Positions 10,759 to 20,317 of a DNA stretch of 43,627 bases are shown here, piece after piece (within the stretch, counting starts at the first letter, position 1; each line of letters begins with the position of its first letter). The notes below the pieces were generated by a model. It saw only the letters and a list, made by a program, of their open reading frames with translations. It did no database searches and had not been told where the DNA came from. The DNA is from Rhodospirillales bacterium (GTDB lineage Bacteria; Pseudomonadota; Alphaproteobacteria; ATCC43930; CGMCC-115725): the NCBI GenBank assembly GCA_028288725.1, contig JAQGIC010000123.1, positions 1 to 43,627 of the forward strand, in the 5' to 3' direction. Both the position numbers and the translations under genes were made by a program.

Positions 10759-11637
10759 ATGTCGACACTTTTGACGGTCCGCCATCGGACGGTCTATCGC
10801 TACGTCAATCCGGTCTGGCTCGGCGAACATCGCCTGATGTGCCGGCCGCGCGACAGTCACGACCTGCGCCTGATCGAGACCGGGCTGACCATCCAGCCCC
10901 GGGCGCAGGTCCGTTGGCTGCACGACGTGTTCGGCAATTCGACGGCGATCGCCGGCTTCGCCGAGCCCACGACCGAACTGATTATCGAATCCTCGTTTCA
11001 GGCCGAGCATTTTCCGATCCGGGCACGCGACATCGTGCTGGAGCCCTATGCCGAACTCTACCCGTTCAGCTATGCCGCCGACGAGGTGCCGGACCTGGGC
11101 CGGACCTACGAGCGGCATTATGCCGACCCGGAACATCGGGTCGATGCCTGGGCCCGGCGCTTCGTCAGCGGTGCCGGTGCGCCCAACACCATCGAGGTGC
11201 TGCTGGCCATCACCCGCGCCATCCGCAACGAATTCGGCTATGGCCGGCGCGAGGAGATGGGCACCCAGACGCCGACGGAAACCCTGGATCTGGGCGGCGG
11301 CAGCTGTCGCGATTTCGCGCTGTTCATGATGGAGGCGGTGCGCAGCCTGGGCTTCGCCGCCCGCTTCGTGTCGGGTTACCTCTATGACGAGGCGCTGGTC
11401 GGCGCGTCAGGCGGTCTGGTCGGCGGCGGCGAGACCCATGCCTGGGTGCAGGTCTATCTGCCCGGTGCCGGCTGGGTCGAATTCGACCCGACCAACGCGC
11501 TCGCCGGCGGCCGCAACCTGATCCGCGTCGCCGTCGCCCGCGACGCGTCCCAGGCCGTGCCGCTCAGCGGCAGCTTCACCGGCAATCCCGGCGACTTCAT
11601 CGGCATGGACGTTCAGGTCACCGTCACGGCCGGCTGA
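10759..11637 (+). CDS. Transglutaminase-like cysteine protease family protein
   Basis: 292 residues. It has the N-terminal bacterial transglutaminase-like domain (RHRTVYRYVNPVWLGEHRLM) and a core with candidate catalytic triad C183 (GGGSCRDFA), H227 (GETHAWVQVY) and D243 (EFDPTNAL). Order and spacing match the family. Members are cytoplasmic cysteine peptidases or amidases with uncertain substrates. ATG 10759 follows GAGG and starts the conserved domain; an upstream in-frame TTG adds only six residues. There is no signal peptide. The patatin-like gene follows 73 bp later. Confidence 0.88.
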   Translation: MSTLLTVRHRTVYRYVNPVWLGEHRLMCRPRDSHDLRLIETGLTIQPRAQVRWLHDVFGNSTAIAGFAEPTTELIIESSFQAEHFPIRARDIVLEPYAELYPFSYAADEVPDLGRTYERHYADPEHRVDAWARRFVSGAGAPNTIEVLLAITRAIRNEFGYGRREEMGTQTPTETLDLGGGSCRDFALFMMEAVRSLGFAARFVSGYLYDEALVGASGGLVGGGETHAWVQVYLPGAGWVEFDPTNALAGGRNLIRVAVARDASQAVPLSGSFTGNPGDFIGMDVQVTVTAG

Positions 11638-11710
11638 GCGCGCTAGCTTTTGATCCGGATCGATCCCATGTTTGCACGGCCCATCCCCGCCCCGAGGTTG
11701 TCCCCATCCC

Positions 11711-12784
11711 ATGACCGACATCACCGACACCAACGTGCCGCCGAAGAAAGTGCGGGCGAAGTCAAACGGACCGAAGCGGATCAATCTGGCGCTGCAGGGC
11801 GGCGGCTCGCACGGCGCCTTCACCTGGGGCGTGCTCGACCGGCTGCTCGAGGACGACCGGCTGGAGATCGAGGGCATCAGCGGCACCAGCGCCGGCGCCA
11901 TGAACGCCGCCGCCCTGGCCCAGGGCTATGTCGATGGCGGCCGCGAGGGGGCCCGCGCCTCGCTCGATAAATTCTGGGGTCGGATCAGCGATTTCGCCCG
12001 CTACAGCCCGCTGCAGCGCAGCCTGCTCGACCGGCTGATGGGCAATTGGAATCTCGATACGTCGCCCGCCTACATGATGCTGGACACGATCGGCCGGGCC
12101 TTCTCGCCCTACCAGACCAATCCGCTGAACTGGCACCCGATCCGCACCGTGCTGGAGGAGGAGATCGACATCGCCCGCATCCGCAAGTGCAAGAACATCA
12201 ATCTGTTCGTGTCGGCGACCAACGTGCGCACCGGCAAGATCCGGGTGTTCGACCGGAAGGATCTGTCGATCGATGCGCTGTTGGCGTCCGCCTGCCTGCC
12301 GACCGTGTTCCAAGCGGTCGAGATCGACGGCGATCCCTATTGGGACGGCGGCTATATGGGCAATCCGGCGATCTACCCGCTGGTCTACGAGTGCGAGAGC
12401 CCGGACGTGGTGATCGTCCAGATCAACCCGGTCGAACGCGAAGGCACGCCGCAGACCACGGCCGAGATTCTGAACCGGCTGAACGAGATCACCTTCAATT
12501 CCTCGCTGATCCGCGAATTGCGCGCGATCGCCTTCGTGCAGCGCCTGATCCATCAGGACATGCTGCATGGCGACCATATTTCGCGGCTGAAGCTGATGCA
12601 TATCCACATGATCGGCGCCGAGGAGCACATGAAGGAGTTCGGCGCGTCGAGCAAGATGAACTCCGATCCTGAATTCCTCGGTTACCTGAAGGAACTGGGC
12701 CGCTCCCAGGCCGACAAATGGCTGGAAACGACCTTCGACAAGATCGGCAAGCACACCAGCATCGACATCAAGAGCTACCTCTAA
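11711..12784 (+). CDS. Patatin-like phospholipase family protein
   Basis: 357 residues. The oxyanion loop [20 protein letters not shown] is followed by the nucleophile elbow GISGTSAG with Ser60 and by the [13 protein letters not shown] catalytic Asp motif, giving a Ser-Asp dyad. No signal peptide or membrane segment is evident, so it is predicted to be a cytoplasmic or membrane-associated lipid acyl hydrolase. The substrate is unknown. The charged N-terminus before residue 22 may be a variable extension. It lies 14 bp upstream of meaB on the same strand. Confidence 0.9.
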   Translation: MTDITDTNVPPKKVRAKSNGPKRINLALQGGGSHGAFTWGVLDRLLEDDRLEIEGISGTSAGAMNAAALAQGYVDGGREGARASLDKFWGRISDFARYSPLQRSLLDRLMGNWNLDTSPAYMMLDTIGRAFSPYQTNPLNWHPIRTVLEEEIDIARIRKCKNINLFVSATNVRTGKIRVFDRKDLSIDALLASACLPTVFQAVEIDGDPYWDGGYMGNPAIYPLVYECESPDVVIVQINPVEREGTPQTTAEILNRLNEITFNSSLIRELRAIAFVQRLIHQDMLHGDHISRLKLMHIHMIGAEEHMKEFGASSKMNSDPEFLGYLKELGRSQADKWLETTFDKIGKHTSIDIKSYL

Positions 12785-12798
12785 CCGCCGCTTTCCGT

Positions 12799-13800
12799 AT
12801 GATTGCGGCCATGGATGCCCGGACCTCTTCCCTGGACGCGCGCGCCGCCGCCCTCTTGGCCGGCGACCGCCGCGCGCTCGCCCGGGCGATCACCCTGGTC
12901 GAATCGACGAGGCCCGATCACCGGGACGAGGCCGAACTGCTGATCGAGCGCCTGCTGCCCCACGCGGGCCGGTCGATCCGCATCGGGCTGTCGGGCGTGC
13001 CCGGCGTCGGAAAATCGACCTTCATCGAGGCCTTCGGCCTCAAGCTGATCGCGGGCGGCCACCGGGTCGCCGTGCTGGCGGTCGACCCGTCCTCGCGCCG
13101 GACCGGCGGGTCGATCCTGGGCGACAAGACCCGCATGACCGAACTCGCGCGCGCCGAGGCGGCCTTCATCCGCCCGTCGCCGACCGGCGGCACGCTCGGC
13201 GGCGTCGCCCGGCGTACCCGCGAATCGATCATCCTGTGCGAGGCCGCCGGCTTCGACGTGGTGCTGGTCGAAACCGTCGGCGTCGGCCAGTCGGAGACCG
13301 CGGTGGCCGATATGGTCGATCTGTTCTGCCTGCTGCTGCTGCCGGCCGCCGGCGACGATCTGCAAGGCATCAAGAAGGGCATCGTCGAGCTGGCCGAGCT
13401 GCTGCTGGTCAATAAGGCGGATGGCGAGCTGAAGCCCAAGGGGCTGACCGCCGTCGGGGATTATCGCGCGGCGCTCAGGCTGCTGCGGCCGATCTCGGCG
13501 CAGTGGCAGCCCGAGGTGCTGGCGGTCTCGGCCGTGACCGGCGAGGGGCTGGATCAGGCCTGGGCGGCAATCGAACGGCATCAGGCGGCGATGGAAGCCT
13601 CCGGCGAGAAGGCCCACCGCCGCGCGGCCCAGGCCCAGGCAGCACTCTGGACCGATCTGGGCGACGGCATGATCGCGGCGTTGCGCCGCCGGCCGGCCAT
13701 CGCAGACCGCATTCCCGAGATCGAGGCCGCGGTCGCGGCGGGCACCATGACCTCGACGGCGGGCGCGCGCCGCCTGCTCGGCTTGTTTCTGGGCGACTAG
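12799..13800 (+). CDS. meaB: Methylmalonyl-CoA mutase-associated GTPase MeaB
   Basis: 333 residues, the usual MeaB/ArgK length. P-loop GVPGVGKS at 66-73 and conserved segments [33 protein letters not shown] and VNKAD (NKxD guanine motif) are intact. MeaB chaperones the B12-dependent mutase by gating cofactor delivery and protecting it from inactivation. No mutase gene is in the window. ATG 12799 gives the family length; ATG 12811 is an alternative, and neither has a strong ribosome site. The stop TAG lies within the CTAG at the left end of palindromic repeat copy 1. Confidence 0.93.
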   Translation: MIAAMDARTSSLDARAAALLAGDRRALARAITLVESTRPDHRDEAELLIERLLPHAGRSIRIGLSGVPGVGKSTFIEAFGLKLIAGGHRVAVLAVDPSSRRTGGSILGDKTRMTELARAEAAFIRPSPTGGTLGGVARRTRESIILCEAAGFDVVLVETVGVGQSETAVADMVDLFCLLLLPAAGDDLQGIKKGIVELAELLLVNKADGELKPKGLTAVGDYRAALRLLRPISAQWQPEVLAVSAVTGEGLDQAWAAIERHQAAMEASGEKAHRRAAQAQAALWTDLGDGMIAALRRRPAIADRIPEIEAAVAAGTMTSTAGARRLLGLFLGD

Positions 13801-13873
13801 AGCCTGATCCGATCAAACCGGCTCGGTTATCGGTGAATCAGTCTCTAAATATTTGGTTTAGAGAGCGATTCAG
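13797..13873. repeat. Palindromic intergenic repeat, copy 1
   Basis: Begins with CTAGAGCCTGATCC; its TAG is the meaB stop codon. The first stem matches copy 2 (26217-26297) but has lost a TGA in its right arm, so the stem is shortened. The second stem is perfect: TCTCTAAA (13842-13849) with TTTAGAGA (13857-13864). A further perfect hairpin follows at 13873-13899 (GATATGAG with CTCATATC). It lies between meaB and rpmB. Confidence 0.85.
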
Positions 13874-13995
13874 ATATGAGACCGAGCAGACCTCATATCA
13901 TCGCGCTAAGGTCGCCTGCTTGGGCGGCCAGGCTGCCCATCGGCTGGCGCAGCCCAGCCTTTCGGTCGTTGTCGCCGGTTTCGCGTCGACTCTTG

Positions 13996-14024
13996 TTGAC
14001 GCATCGCCCGACCTCGCGTAGATA
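13996..14024 (+). promoter_or_regulatory. Sigma-70 promoter of rpmB
   Basis: TTGACG (13996-14001), a 17-base spacer, then TAGATA (14019-14024). This is a good housekeeping promoter, with transcription expected near 14031 and a leader of about 70 bases before the rpmB ATG. Confidence 0.7.
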
Positions 14025-14099
14025 CCCCAGCCTTGTTCCGGCTGTCCTCATCTATGAGACGCGCGGCCGACACACCTGATTTTTGCGAAGAGACACGTC

Positions 14100-14414
14100 A
14101 TGGCCAGAAAGTGCGAAATCACCGGCAAGGGTGTTCTGACGGGTAACAACGTCAGCCATGCCAACAACAAGACCCGCCGCCGGTTCATGCCGAACCTGCA
14201 GGTGACCTCGTTGCTGTCGGACACGCTGGGCTTTGCCGTCCGTCTGCGCCTGTCGACCAATGCGATCCGCACCATCGAGCATAATGGCGGCATCGACTCC
14301 TTCCTGATGCAGGCGACGGCCTCCAAGCTGCCGGCCGAAGCCCGCCGCCTGAAGAAGCAGATCGAGAAGGCGGCCGCCGCCAAGGCCGCGAAGGCCGAAA
14401 CGGCCGCCGCCTAA
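14100..14414 (+). CDS. rpmB: 50S ribosomal protein L28
   Basis: 104 residues. The L28 signature is clear: [20 protein letters not shown], then the basic [10 protein letters not shown] segment. It is a component of the large ribosomal subunit. The C-terminal Lys/Ala-rich tail ([20 protein letters not shown]) is a common alphaproteobacterial extension. The gene is monocistronic: its own promoter lies at 13996-14024 and a strong terminator at 14463-14492. A purine-rich GAAGAGA sequence precedes the ATG. Confidence 0.97.
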   Translation: MARKCEITGKGVLTGNNVSHANNKTRRRFMPNLQVTSLLSDTLGFAVRLRLSTNAIRTIEHNGGIDSFLMQATASKLPAEARRLKKQIEKAAAAKAAKAETAAA

Positions 14415-14428
14415 GCCAGGCCGGCCCG

Positions 14429-14443
14429 GCGCCCTTCGGGCGC
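14429..14443 (+). terminator. Short GC hairpin after rpmB
   Basis: GCGCCC (14429-14434), TTC, GGGCGC (14438-14443), 15 bases after the rpmB stop codon. It is probably a 3' stabilising or pausing hairpin ahead of the main terminator. Confidence 0.45.
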
Positions 14444-14462
14444 GCTCTTCGCGCTGAAAAAT

Positions 14463-14492
14463 AAAGCCGCCGGAACCTGTTCCGGCGGCTTT
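14463..14492. terminator. Strong bidirectional intrinsic terminator
   Basis: AAAGCCGCCGGAAC (14463-14476) pairs perfectly with GTTCCGGCGGCTTT (14479-14492) across a CT loop. The T-tract on each strand is part of the stem. It ends rpmB on the plus strand and the FAD monooxygenase gene on the minus strand. Confidence 0.9.
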
Positions 14493-14508
14493 GTTCGTTC
14501 GTGCCGAC

Positions 14509-16149
14509 CTACTCGCCGTCCGGCACCAGCCAGCGTGCCAGATAGGCGTCGAGCAGTTCCGCCTGGGCCGCCGGCCCGCGGAAACCCACGTACCCGTCGG
14601 GCCGCAGCAGATAGAGGGCTGCATGACGCACGCCATAGCGGTCGTGCAGCAGCTGGTCGCGGTCGATCAGCACCTCGCCCGGCCAGGTCTCGGGCGGCCG
14701 CTCCGGCGTGATCAGGATCGGCTTGATCCGGGCACCGAAGCCGGTGACCGCGCGCTGGGCGATCTCGGCCAGCCTGCCGCCGACGTCGGACTGGTCCAGC
14801 CCGGCGAAGATCAGGAAGCCCCAGGCCTCGCCCGCGATCGCCCGCATCAGCCGGACCGTCTTGCGGTCGGACGCGCGCACGGCAACGCCGTCGGGCGCGC
14901 GCTCGCCCGCGATCGGGCCGATCGTGCCGCCATGATCCTGGCTCAAGGAGCTGGTCAGGTATGAGATCGGCACCTCGCCGACGGTTCGGCGCAGCCGGTC
15001 CTGGACCGATTCGAGCCCCATGACGCTGGCACCGAACAGCTTCATGGCGCGTTGGGCCAGATCACCCGGCTTCACCATGCTGTGGAAGCCCCGATCGGTG
15101 AATTTCAGCAGATCCTCGGCGACCGGCAGCCGCTCGGCACCGTAAGTCTCGAGCAGCTCCGGCTGGGCGGTCCCCTTGATCACCGCCGCCAGTTTCCAGC
15201 CGAGATTGAAGCCGTCCTGAATGCCGGAATTCATGCCCTGGCCGCCGATCGGCAAATGGACATGGGCCGCATCGCCGGCGAGAAAGAGCCGGCCCGACCG
15301 GAATTTCTTGGCGAGTCTCGGTTCCCCGCGCATGCGATTCAGCCAGCGCGGCTCGACCAGGACGGCGTCCGGATCGGCGATCTCGCGCAGGATCGCCTCG
15401 ATCTCTTCCAGATCGGGCGCCTCGAGATTGTCGGGATCCTGGTCGACGCGGGCGCAAACGATGCGATAGGCGCCGTCGGGATCGAACGGGAACAGACCCA
15501 GGAACCGGTCCTTGGTGACGAACAGGTAGCTGCGGCCGGTCGGATAGGACCAGCGCAGCTCGCAGTCGGTCTGGAGGAATTCGAACGCGTCGGTCGTTTC
15601 GCCCTCGAACGGGATCTCCGCCGCCGCGCGCAGGCCACTGTTCGCCCCGTCGGCGGCAATGACGTAGGATGCGCTGAGCGCGCTCTCCGCACCGCCGGCG
15701 CGCTTCAGACGGAGCGTGACGCGTTCGCCGTCATCGACCAGCCCCAGCGCCTCGACCCCACGCTCGACCGGCACGGCCAGCTCGTCCAGCCGCTCCAGCA
15801 ACAGCCGCTCGGTCACGTGCTGGCCTATGATGCGCGGCATCGGATAGGCGCTGTCGGCGCCGCTCAGGCGGATGCCGCCCATGAATTTGCCGAACGCATG
15901 CAGCGAAATCGCCTCGAGCGGATAGGCGCGGGCCACGAACCGGTCGGCCAACCCCATGGCCGACAGCGTCTCCTGCGTGCGGACATGGACGACCGAGGCG
16001 CGCGAATACAGCGTCGGGCCCGGGTTTTTATCGAACACCCGCACACGGGCGCCGTGACGGGCCAGTTCCGCCGCGGCGGTCAGGCCGGCCGGCCCCGCGC
16101 CGACCACGATTACATCCGCTTCCCATGCGCCGCCAGCGTCCGTCGTCAT
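14509..16149 (-). CDS. FAD-dependent aromatic-type monooxygenase (PheA/TfdB family)
   Basis: About 546 residues. The Rossmann FAD site VVGAGPAGLTAAAELARHG lies near the N-terminus, and the GDAAHVHLPIGGQGMNSG motif (ribose and flavin contacts) is central. A C-terminal thioredoxin-like region ends with VDRDQLLHDRYG-like and LLRPDGYVGFRG patterns (seen: LIDRDQLLHDRYGVRHAALY, LLRPDGYVGFRGP). Class A flavoprotein hydroxylases of this family use NADPH and oxygen on phenolic or polyketide-like rings; the substrate is unknown. ATG 16149 places the Rossmann fold at residue 12; ATG 16188 is an alternative with no ribosome site. It is isolated, with no catabolic genes next to it. Confidence 0.87.
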   Translation of the reverse strand: MTTDAGGAWEADVIVVGAGPAGLTAAAELARHGARVRVFDKNPGPTLYSRASVVHVRTQETLSAMGLADRFVARAYPLEAISLHAFGKFMGGIRLSGADSAYPMPRIIGQHVTERLLLERLDELAVPVERGVEALGLVDDGERVTLRLKRAGGAESALSASYVIAADGANSGLRAAAEIPFEGETTDAFEFLQTDCELRWSYPTGRSYLFVTKDRFLGLFPFDPDGAYRIVCARVDQDPDNLEAPDLEEIEAILREIADPDAVLVEPRWLNRMRGEPRLAKKFRSGRLFLAGDAAHVHLPIGGQGMNSGIQDGFNLGWKLAAVIKGTAQPELLETYGAERLPVAEDLLKFTDRGFHSMVKPGDLAQRAMKLFGASVMGLESVQDRLRRTVGEVPISYLTSSLSQDHGGTIGPIAGERAPDGVAVRASDRKTVRLMRAIAGEAWGFLIFAGLDQSDVGGRLAEIAQRAVTGFGARIKPILITPERPPETWPGEVLIDRDQLLHDRYGVRHAALYLLRPDGYVGFRGPAAQAELLDAYLARWLVPDGE

Positions 16150-16259
16150 CCGTACCGCCCCCGATCGCTCGATCTTTGTCGCGGGCATGATCCATGATGC
16201 GCGGCACGGAGGCCAGCGCCATGACGCGGCGAACGATCATACGGCGCTTTGAAGCGGGT

Positions 16260-17882
16260 TCAGCCGCGCTGGACGCGACCGGGCGGCAAGCGGATCCAGG
16301 CGCGCGTGCCGCCGCCCGCGGCCGGGTCGAGCGCCAAGCGCCCGCCGTGAGCCTCGACAATGGCGTGGGCGAGCGGCAATCCCAGCCCCAGGCCCTCATA
16401 GCGCCGGCTCAAGGCGGCATCGATCTGTGCGAACGGCTCGAAGGCCCGGCGCAGATCCTCCGGCGCGATGCCGATGCCGGTGTCGGTGACCACGAGCGAC
16501 AGGCCGCCGTCGGCCTCGTCGTTCGTCTCGATCCGGATGCTGCCGCCATCGGGGGTGAATTTGACTGCGTTCGACAGGAGATGGCTCAGCACCCGCCGCA
16601 TCTGCTGCCGATCGACGATCAGGCGCGGCAGGTCGGGATCGATCCGCGATCCGATCGTCAGATCCCGGCCGGCGATCTTGTCGGCCAGCGCGGCGACGCA
16701 GGGTTCGATCAGCGCGCGCGGCGAAATCTCGGCTTCGTCGAGCTGCAATCCGGCCGATTCGATCTGGGCGAATTCCAGCACGCTATTGACCATGTCGAGC
16801 AACTGGCGGCCGCCGTTCAGGATATCCGCGGCATGGCCATGGTAGCGCCGGTCGCCGAGCGGACCGTACAGCTCGCCCTGCAGCACTTCGGCGAAGCCGA
16901 TCACCACGTTGAGCGGCGTGCGCAGCTCGTGACTGACCGCCGCCAGGAATTCGGACTTGGTCCGGCTGGCCGCCTCGGCCCGTTCGAGCGCATCGACCGC
17001 CGCGGCCTTGGCGATGACCTCGTCGGTCACGTCGATCAGCATGCCGTTCCACACCGTGTCGCCGCTGGCGAGCCGGGTCGGCAGCGAGGCGCCCCGAATC
17101 CAGCGGCGCTCGCCGTGGACCTGGCAGCGAAAGACATGGCGCCAGGGCTCGAGGGTCTGGCGCGACAGCTCGATCGAACGATGCAGCGCCTCACGATCCT
17201 CGGCCGGGACGGCGGCCAGGATCCGGTCGGCACCGCCGGCCGTCACCTCCGACGCCTCGAAGCCGAACACGCGGGCGCAGCCCTCGCTGATGAAGCTATA
17301 GTAGCGCCGCCCGCGGGCATCGATCACGAACTGATAGACCACGCCCGGCACGCCATGGGCGACGGCCTCGATCACGTCGCGCGCCCGGGCGACGACCGCG
17401 GCCGCGGCGCGGCGATCGGTCAGATCCTTGAGCAGCCCCAGAAACCAGGTGGCGCCCTCGGCCTCGATCGGATCGAGGCGCAGTTCGGCACGAAACGGCA
17501 CGCCATCGCGTCGGAGCAGATCCAGCTCCAGCCGGAGCGGCTGGCGATCCTTGAGGGCCGCATCGACCGCGTCACGGGCATCCTGGGTGGTCAGCGGGCC
17601 ATAGAGCGCGTCGAGCCGCCCGGTCCGGTGCGCGCCCGCGAAGGCGGCGTTGGCGAAATGAATGGTGCCGGTCCCGTCGGCCAGCCAGGCCATATCGTCG
17701 AGGGTGCGGACGACAGCGATCAACGCCGCCGGCACTGCCGCGACTTTCGGGACATCCGGCTGTCGCTCGGTCGTGAGCGCCGCGGATGATCTAGACGTGT
17801 GGCCGATGGGCGGCACGCCTCGCGACGCTCCTGGTTGGGTGGCGTCGGGAAAATCCGACGCTTTTGGCACCGATACCCTCAC
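16260..17882 (-). CDS. PAS-domain sensor histidine kinase (orphan)
   Basis: Up to 540 residues. Two PAS regions (about 50-155 and 170-296) are followed by HisKA with phospho-accepting H318 in AVSHELRTPLN, then an ATPase domain. The latter has the N box LLSNAVKFTPDGG, G1 DTGIGI and G2 GLGLGLPLA. There is no transmembrane segment or signal peptide, so it is probably a cytoplasmic sensor. No response regulator is adjacent; the single receiver protein at 34133-34588 is distant. The start is uncertain. GTG 17882 opens the frame, but the first 45 residues look non-domain and a later GTG or TTG start is possible. Confidence 0.85.
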   Translation of the reverse strand: MRVSVPKASDFPDATQPGASRGVPPIGHTSRSSAALTTERQPDVPKVAAVPAALIAVVRTLDDMAWLADGTGTIHFANAAFAGAHRTGRLDALYGPLTTQDARDAVDAALKDRQPLRLELDLLRRDGVPFRAELRLDPIEAEGATWFLGLLKDLTDRRAAAAVVARARDVIEAVAHGVPGVVYQFVIDARGRRYYSFISEGCARVFGFEASEVTAGGADRILAAVPAEDREALHRSIELSRQTLEPWRHVFRCQVHGERRWIRGASLPTRLASGDTVWNGMLIDVTDEVIAKAAAVDALERAEAASRTKSEFLAAVSHELRTPLNVVIGFAEVLQGELYGPLGDRRYHGHAADILNGGRQLLDMVNSVLEFAQIESAGLQLDEAEISPRALIEPCVAALADKIAGRDLTIGSRIDPDLPRLIVDRQQMRRVLSHLLSNAVKFTPDGGSIRIETNDEADGGLSLVVTDTGIGIAPEDLRRAFEPFAQIDAALSRRYEGLGLGLPLAHAIVEAHGGRLALDPAAGGGTRAWIRLPPGRVQRG

Positions 17883-18042
17883 GCCCGAAATGGGGGCGGA
17901 GGCGCCTCATTAAGCATGCGATTTTGGCAAAATACAAGGTGGCAGCCGCGCCGGAACGCTTGCCTCGACACCGGATTCGCCCCGAGGATCAGCGGGCCCC
18001 GGCATGTGCCGGCAACGAAAATTCTGAACGGGAAGAACATCC

Positions 18043-18435
18043 ATGCCGCTCGCCATCACACCGCTCTACGTGGCGCTCGCCGCGCTCATCCTGTTGGTTC
18101 TGACGGCCCGCGTCATCCTGCTGCGGCGCCGGCTGGCCATCGGCCTCGGCACCGGCGGCGACGCGGAATTGGAAAAGGCCGTGCGCGGCCATGGCAATTT
18201 CACGGAATACGCCCCGATCGGCCTGATTCTATTGGCCAGCGCGGAGCTGTCGGGCGCCGCCGGCGTCTGGATCCACACCATCGGCATTCTGCTGATCGGC
18301 GGCCGGCTGCTGCACGCCTGGGGCCTGTCGCAGAGCCGAGGCTATTCCGTCGGCCGATCGACCGGCATCGTCGTGACCGTGACGGCGCTGCTGGTCGGCA
18401 TCGGCGTCAACCTGGTCCAGTTCTGCTGTCCCTGA
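18043..18435 (+). CDS. MAPEG family membrane protein
   Basis: 130 residues with four hydrophobic helices. The pattern LTARVILLRRRLAIGLGTGG followed by LEKAVRGHGNFTEYAPIGL is the bacterial MAPEG signature (R, then AxRxHxNFxEYxP). MAPEG members are glutathione-dependent membrane enzymes or relatives; bacterial YecN-like proteins have no assigned substrate. GGAAG lies before the ATG. It is divergent from the histidine kinase and converges with the PagL-like gene across a hairpin at 18442-18473. Confidence 0.9.
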   Translation: MPLAITPLYVALAALILLVLTARVILLRRRLAIGLGTGGDAELEKAVRGHGNFTEYAPIGLILLASAELSGAAGVWIHTIGILLIGGRLLHAWGLSQSRGYSVGRSTGIVVTVTALLVGIGVNLVQFCCP

Positions 18436-18441
18436 AAACGA

Positions 18442-18473
18442 TCCGGCCCGCGTTCTGGAAGAAGCGGGCCGGA
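18442..18473. terminator. Hairpin between convergent genes
   Basis: TCCGGCCCGC (18442-18451) pairs with GCGGGCCGGA (18464-18473). On the minus strand a short U-tract (CGTTTTC) lies beyond the stem. It is likely shared by the MAPEG and PagL-like transcripts. Confidence 0.65.
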
Positions 18474-18478
18474 CCGGA

Positions 18479-18988
18479 TCAGGGAAACATGTTGCCGAGC
18501 GGGATCGAGTATTCGAGCAAGGCTTCCTCGACGCCCGGATTGCGCTGCGTGATGCCGGCGTTCGAAATATGGTGGAAGGTCACGCCGATGCGCGAATCGT
18601 CGTTGAAGCGCCAGGCGACTTCGGCACCGGTCCGGAACTCCTCGTGCGCGCCGAGATCCTTGCTGCTGCCCCGGGTCCAATAGCCAAACGCGGCCGACGG
18701 AAAGATCACGATGTGTTCGGTGACCGGGATATTCACCCCGAAGCCGAAATAGCTATAGGTGCCGCCGGCGGTGTTGGCTTCCAGGCCGACGATCGGACGG
18801 ACATAGAAGAACGAGGTGCCGAAGCGATATTCGCCCCGGAAGACCGCATCGTTGCTCTGATGCAGGATGTTATAGCCGCCGACGCCGAGCGTCAGCAGGG
18901 CCGGTTCATGGGCGACCAGATCGGCCTTGGCCTGACCCGCGCAGAGTGCCACGGCGGCAGCGGCCAAAGCCGGAATGAGACGACGCAT
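18479..18988 (-). CDS. PagL-like lipid A 3-O-deacylase / acyloxyacyl hydrolase
   Basis: 169 residues. An N-terminal signal peptide (MRRLIPALAAAAVALCAGQA) precedes alternating amphipathic strands typical of a small outer-membrane barrel. The PagL motif is present: H140, S142 and E154 in FHHISNAGITQRNPGVE. Spacings of 2 and 12 residues equal those of the known PagL triad (H126, S128, E140). It would remove the 3-linked acyl chain of lipid A in the outer membrane. ATG 18988 begins the signal peptide, with GGGGAGAG upstream. Transcription ends towards the MAPEG gene. Confidence 0.85.
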   Translation of the reverse strand: MRRLIPALAAAAVALCAGQAKADLVAHEPALLTLGVGGYNILHQSNDAVFRGEYRFGTSFFYVRPIVGLEANTAGGTYSYFGFGVNIPVTEHIVIFPSAAFGYWTRGSSKDLGAHEEFRTGAEVAWRFNDDSRIGVTFHHISNAGITQRNPGVEEALLEYSIPLGNMFP

Positions 18989-19100
18989 CGACAAGGGTTC
19001 TCTCCCCAACAACTTAAGCGGCGCCACCATAGGCGAGCACCGCGGTTCCGACCAGGGCGATTTAAATTTACGCCGGCCTTGAACGGTCCCTGGCCCGACC

Positions 19101-20054
19101 TCAGCAGAAGCGGCGGCGCACCCGGTCGAGGGCGGCCAGGAGACGCGCGCGCGTCCCGGGCTCCATCGCGGAATGCCCGGCGTCGGGCACGATCTGATAA
19201 TCCGCCTCGGGCCAGGCGCGTGCCAGCGCATCGGCCGTCACGACCGGACAGACGACGTCGTAGCGCCCCTGCACGATCACCGCCGGCAGATGGCGAATGC
19301 GGTCGAGGCCGGCGAGCAGCCCGCCCGGCGGCAGAAAGCCCTGGTGGGTCATGTAATGCGCTTCCAGGCGGGCCAGGCCGAGCGCCAGCCGGTCCTCGCC
19401 GAACGCGGCGATCGTGTCCGGGCTGGGCAGCAGGGTCGAGCAACTGCCTTCGTAGGTGCTCCAGGCCCGGGCCGCCGGCAGATGGACCTGCGGATCGGGG
19501 TCGATCAGGCGACGATAGTAGTTGGCCAGCAGATCGCCCCGCTCCGCCGCCGGCAGGAACTCGGAGAACGCCCGCCACGGCTCGGGAAAAATCGTGCCCA
19601 TGCCATGCAGGAACCAATCGATCTCGCCGGGCCGGCACAGAAAAATCCCGCGCAGCACGAAGCCCAGACAGCGATCGGGATGCGCGATGCCATAGGCAAG
19701 CGCCAGGGTCGACCCCCAGGATCCGCCGAACACGAGCCAGCGCTCGATACCCAGGCGTTCGCGCAACCGCTCGATATCGGCGACCAGATCCGGCGTCGTA
19801 TTGTCCTCGAGCGCGCCGATCGGCGTCGACCTTCCGGAGCCGCGCTGGTCGAACAACACCGCGCGATAGACCGCGGGGTCGAAAAATCGCCGATGGGTCG
19901 GTGTCGAACCGGAGCCCGGACCGCCGTGGAGGAAGACGACGGCAATCCCATCGGGATTGCCACATTGTTCCCAATAGACCCGATGGAGGCGATCGACCGC
20001 CAACAGACCGGTCTCATAGGGCTCGACCGGCGGGTGAAGGTCGCTGCGGCTCAT
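19101..20054 (-). CDS. pip: Proline iminopeptidase
   Basis: 317 residues, alpha/beta hydrolase. The oxyanion region HGGPGSGS, the DQRGSGRS loop, and nucleophile elbow GGSWGS (Ser112) are the proline iminopeptidase set. The later GRYDVVCP (Asp) and DAGHSAMEP (His) complete the triad. It removes N-terminal proline from peptides in the cytoplasm. The length matches the family. ATG 20054 follows GGGGGA. The gene is probably monocistronic; 112 bp separate its end from the PagL-like start. Confidence 0.93.
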   Translation of the reverse strand: MSRSDLHPPVEPYETGLLAVDRLHRVYWEQCGNPDGIAVVFLHGGPGSGSTPTHRRFFDPAVYRAVLFDQRGSGRSTPIGALEDNTTPDLVADIERLRERLGIERWLVFGGSWGSTLALAYGIAHPDRCLGFVLRGIFLCRPGEIDWFLHGMGTIFPEPWRAFSEFLPAAERGDLLANYYRRLIDPDPQVHLPAARAWSTYEGSCSTLLPSPDTIAAFGEDRLALGLARLEAHYMTHQGFLPPGGLLAGLDRIRHLPAVIVQGRYDVVCPVVTADALARAWPEADYQIVPDAGHSAMEPGTRARLLAALDRVRRRFC

Positions 20055-20317
20055 GTCGTCGATTCCCCCGAGAAGGCATGGATGCGTGCCCGGACGAGTG
20101 TAGGGGGATCGTGCCCGACAACGCAAAACCGATCGCGCGCGCCCCGGGGGCGCGCCCTTCCCGTCTGGCGTGCGCTTTCCAGGACACAGCTATTCAAAAG
20201 CTGCACCGCCATTGCACTGCAACATTCATTTGGCGCAACCATATGACTAAAGTGTGAAGCCGCTGGGGAACCTTTCTCCCAGGAACCGCAGCGGCCGTGT
20301 CGGATATGGAGTGGAAT

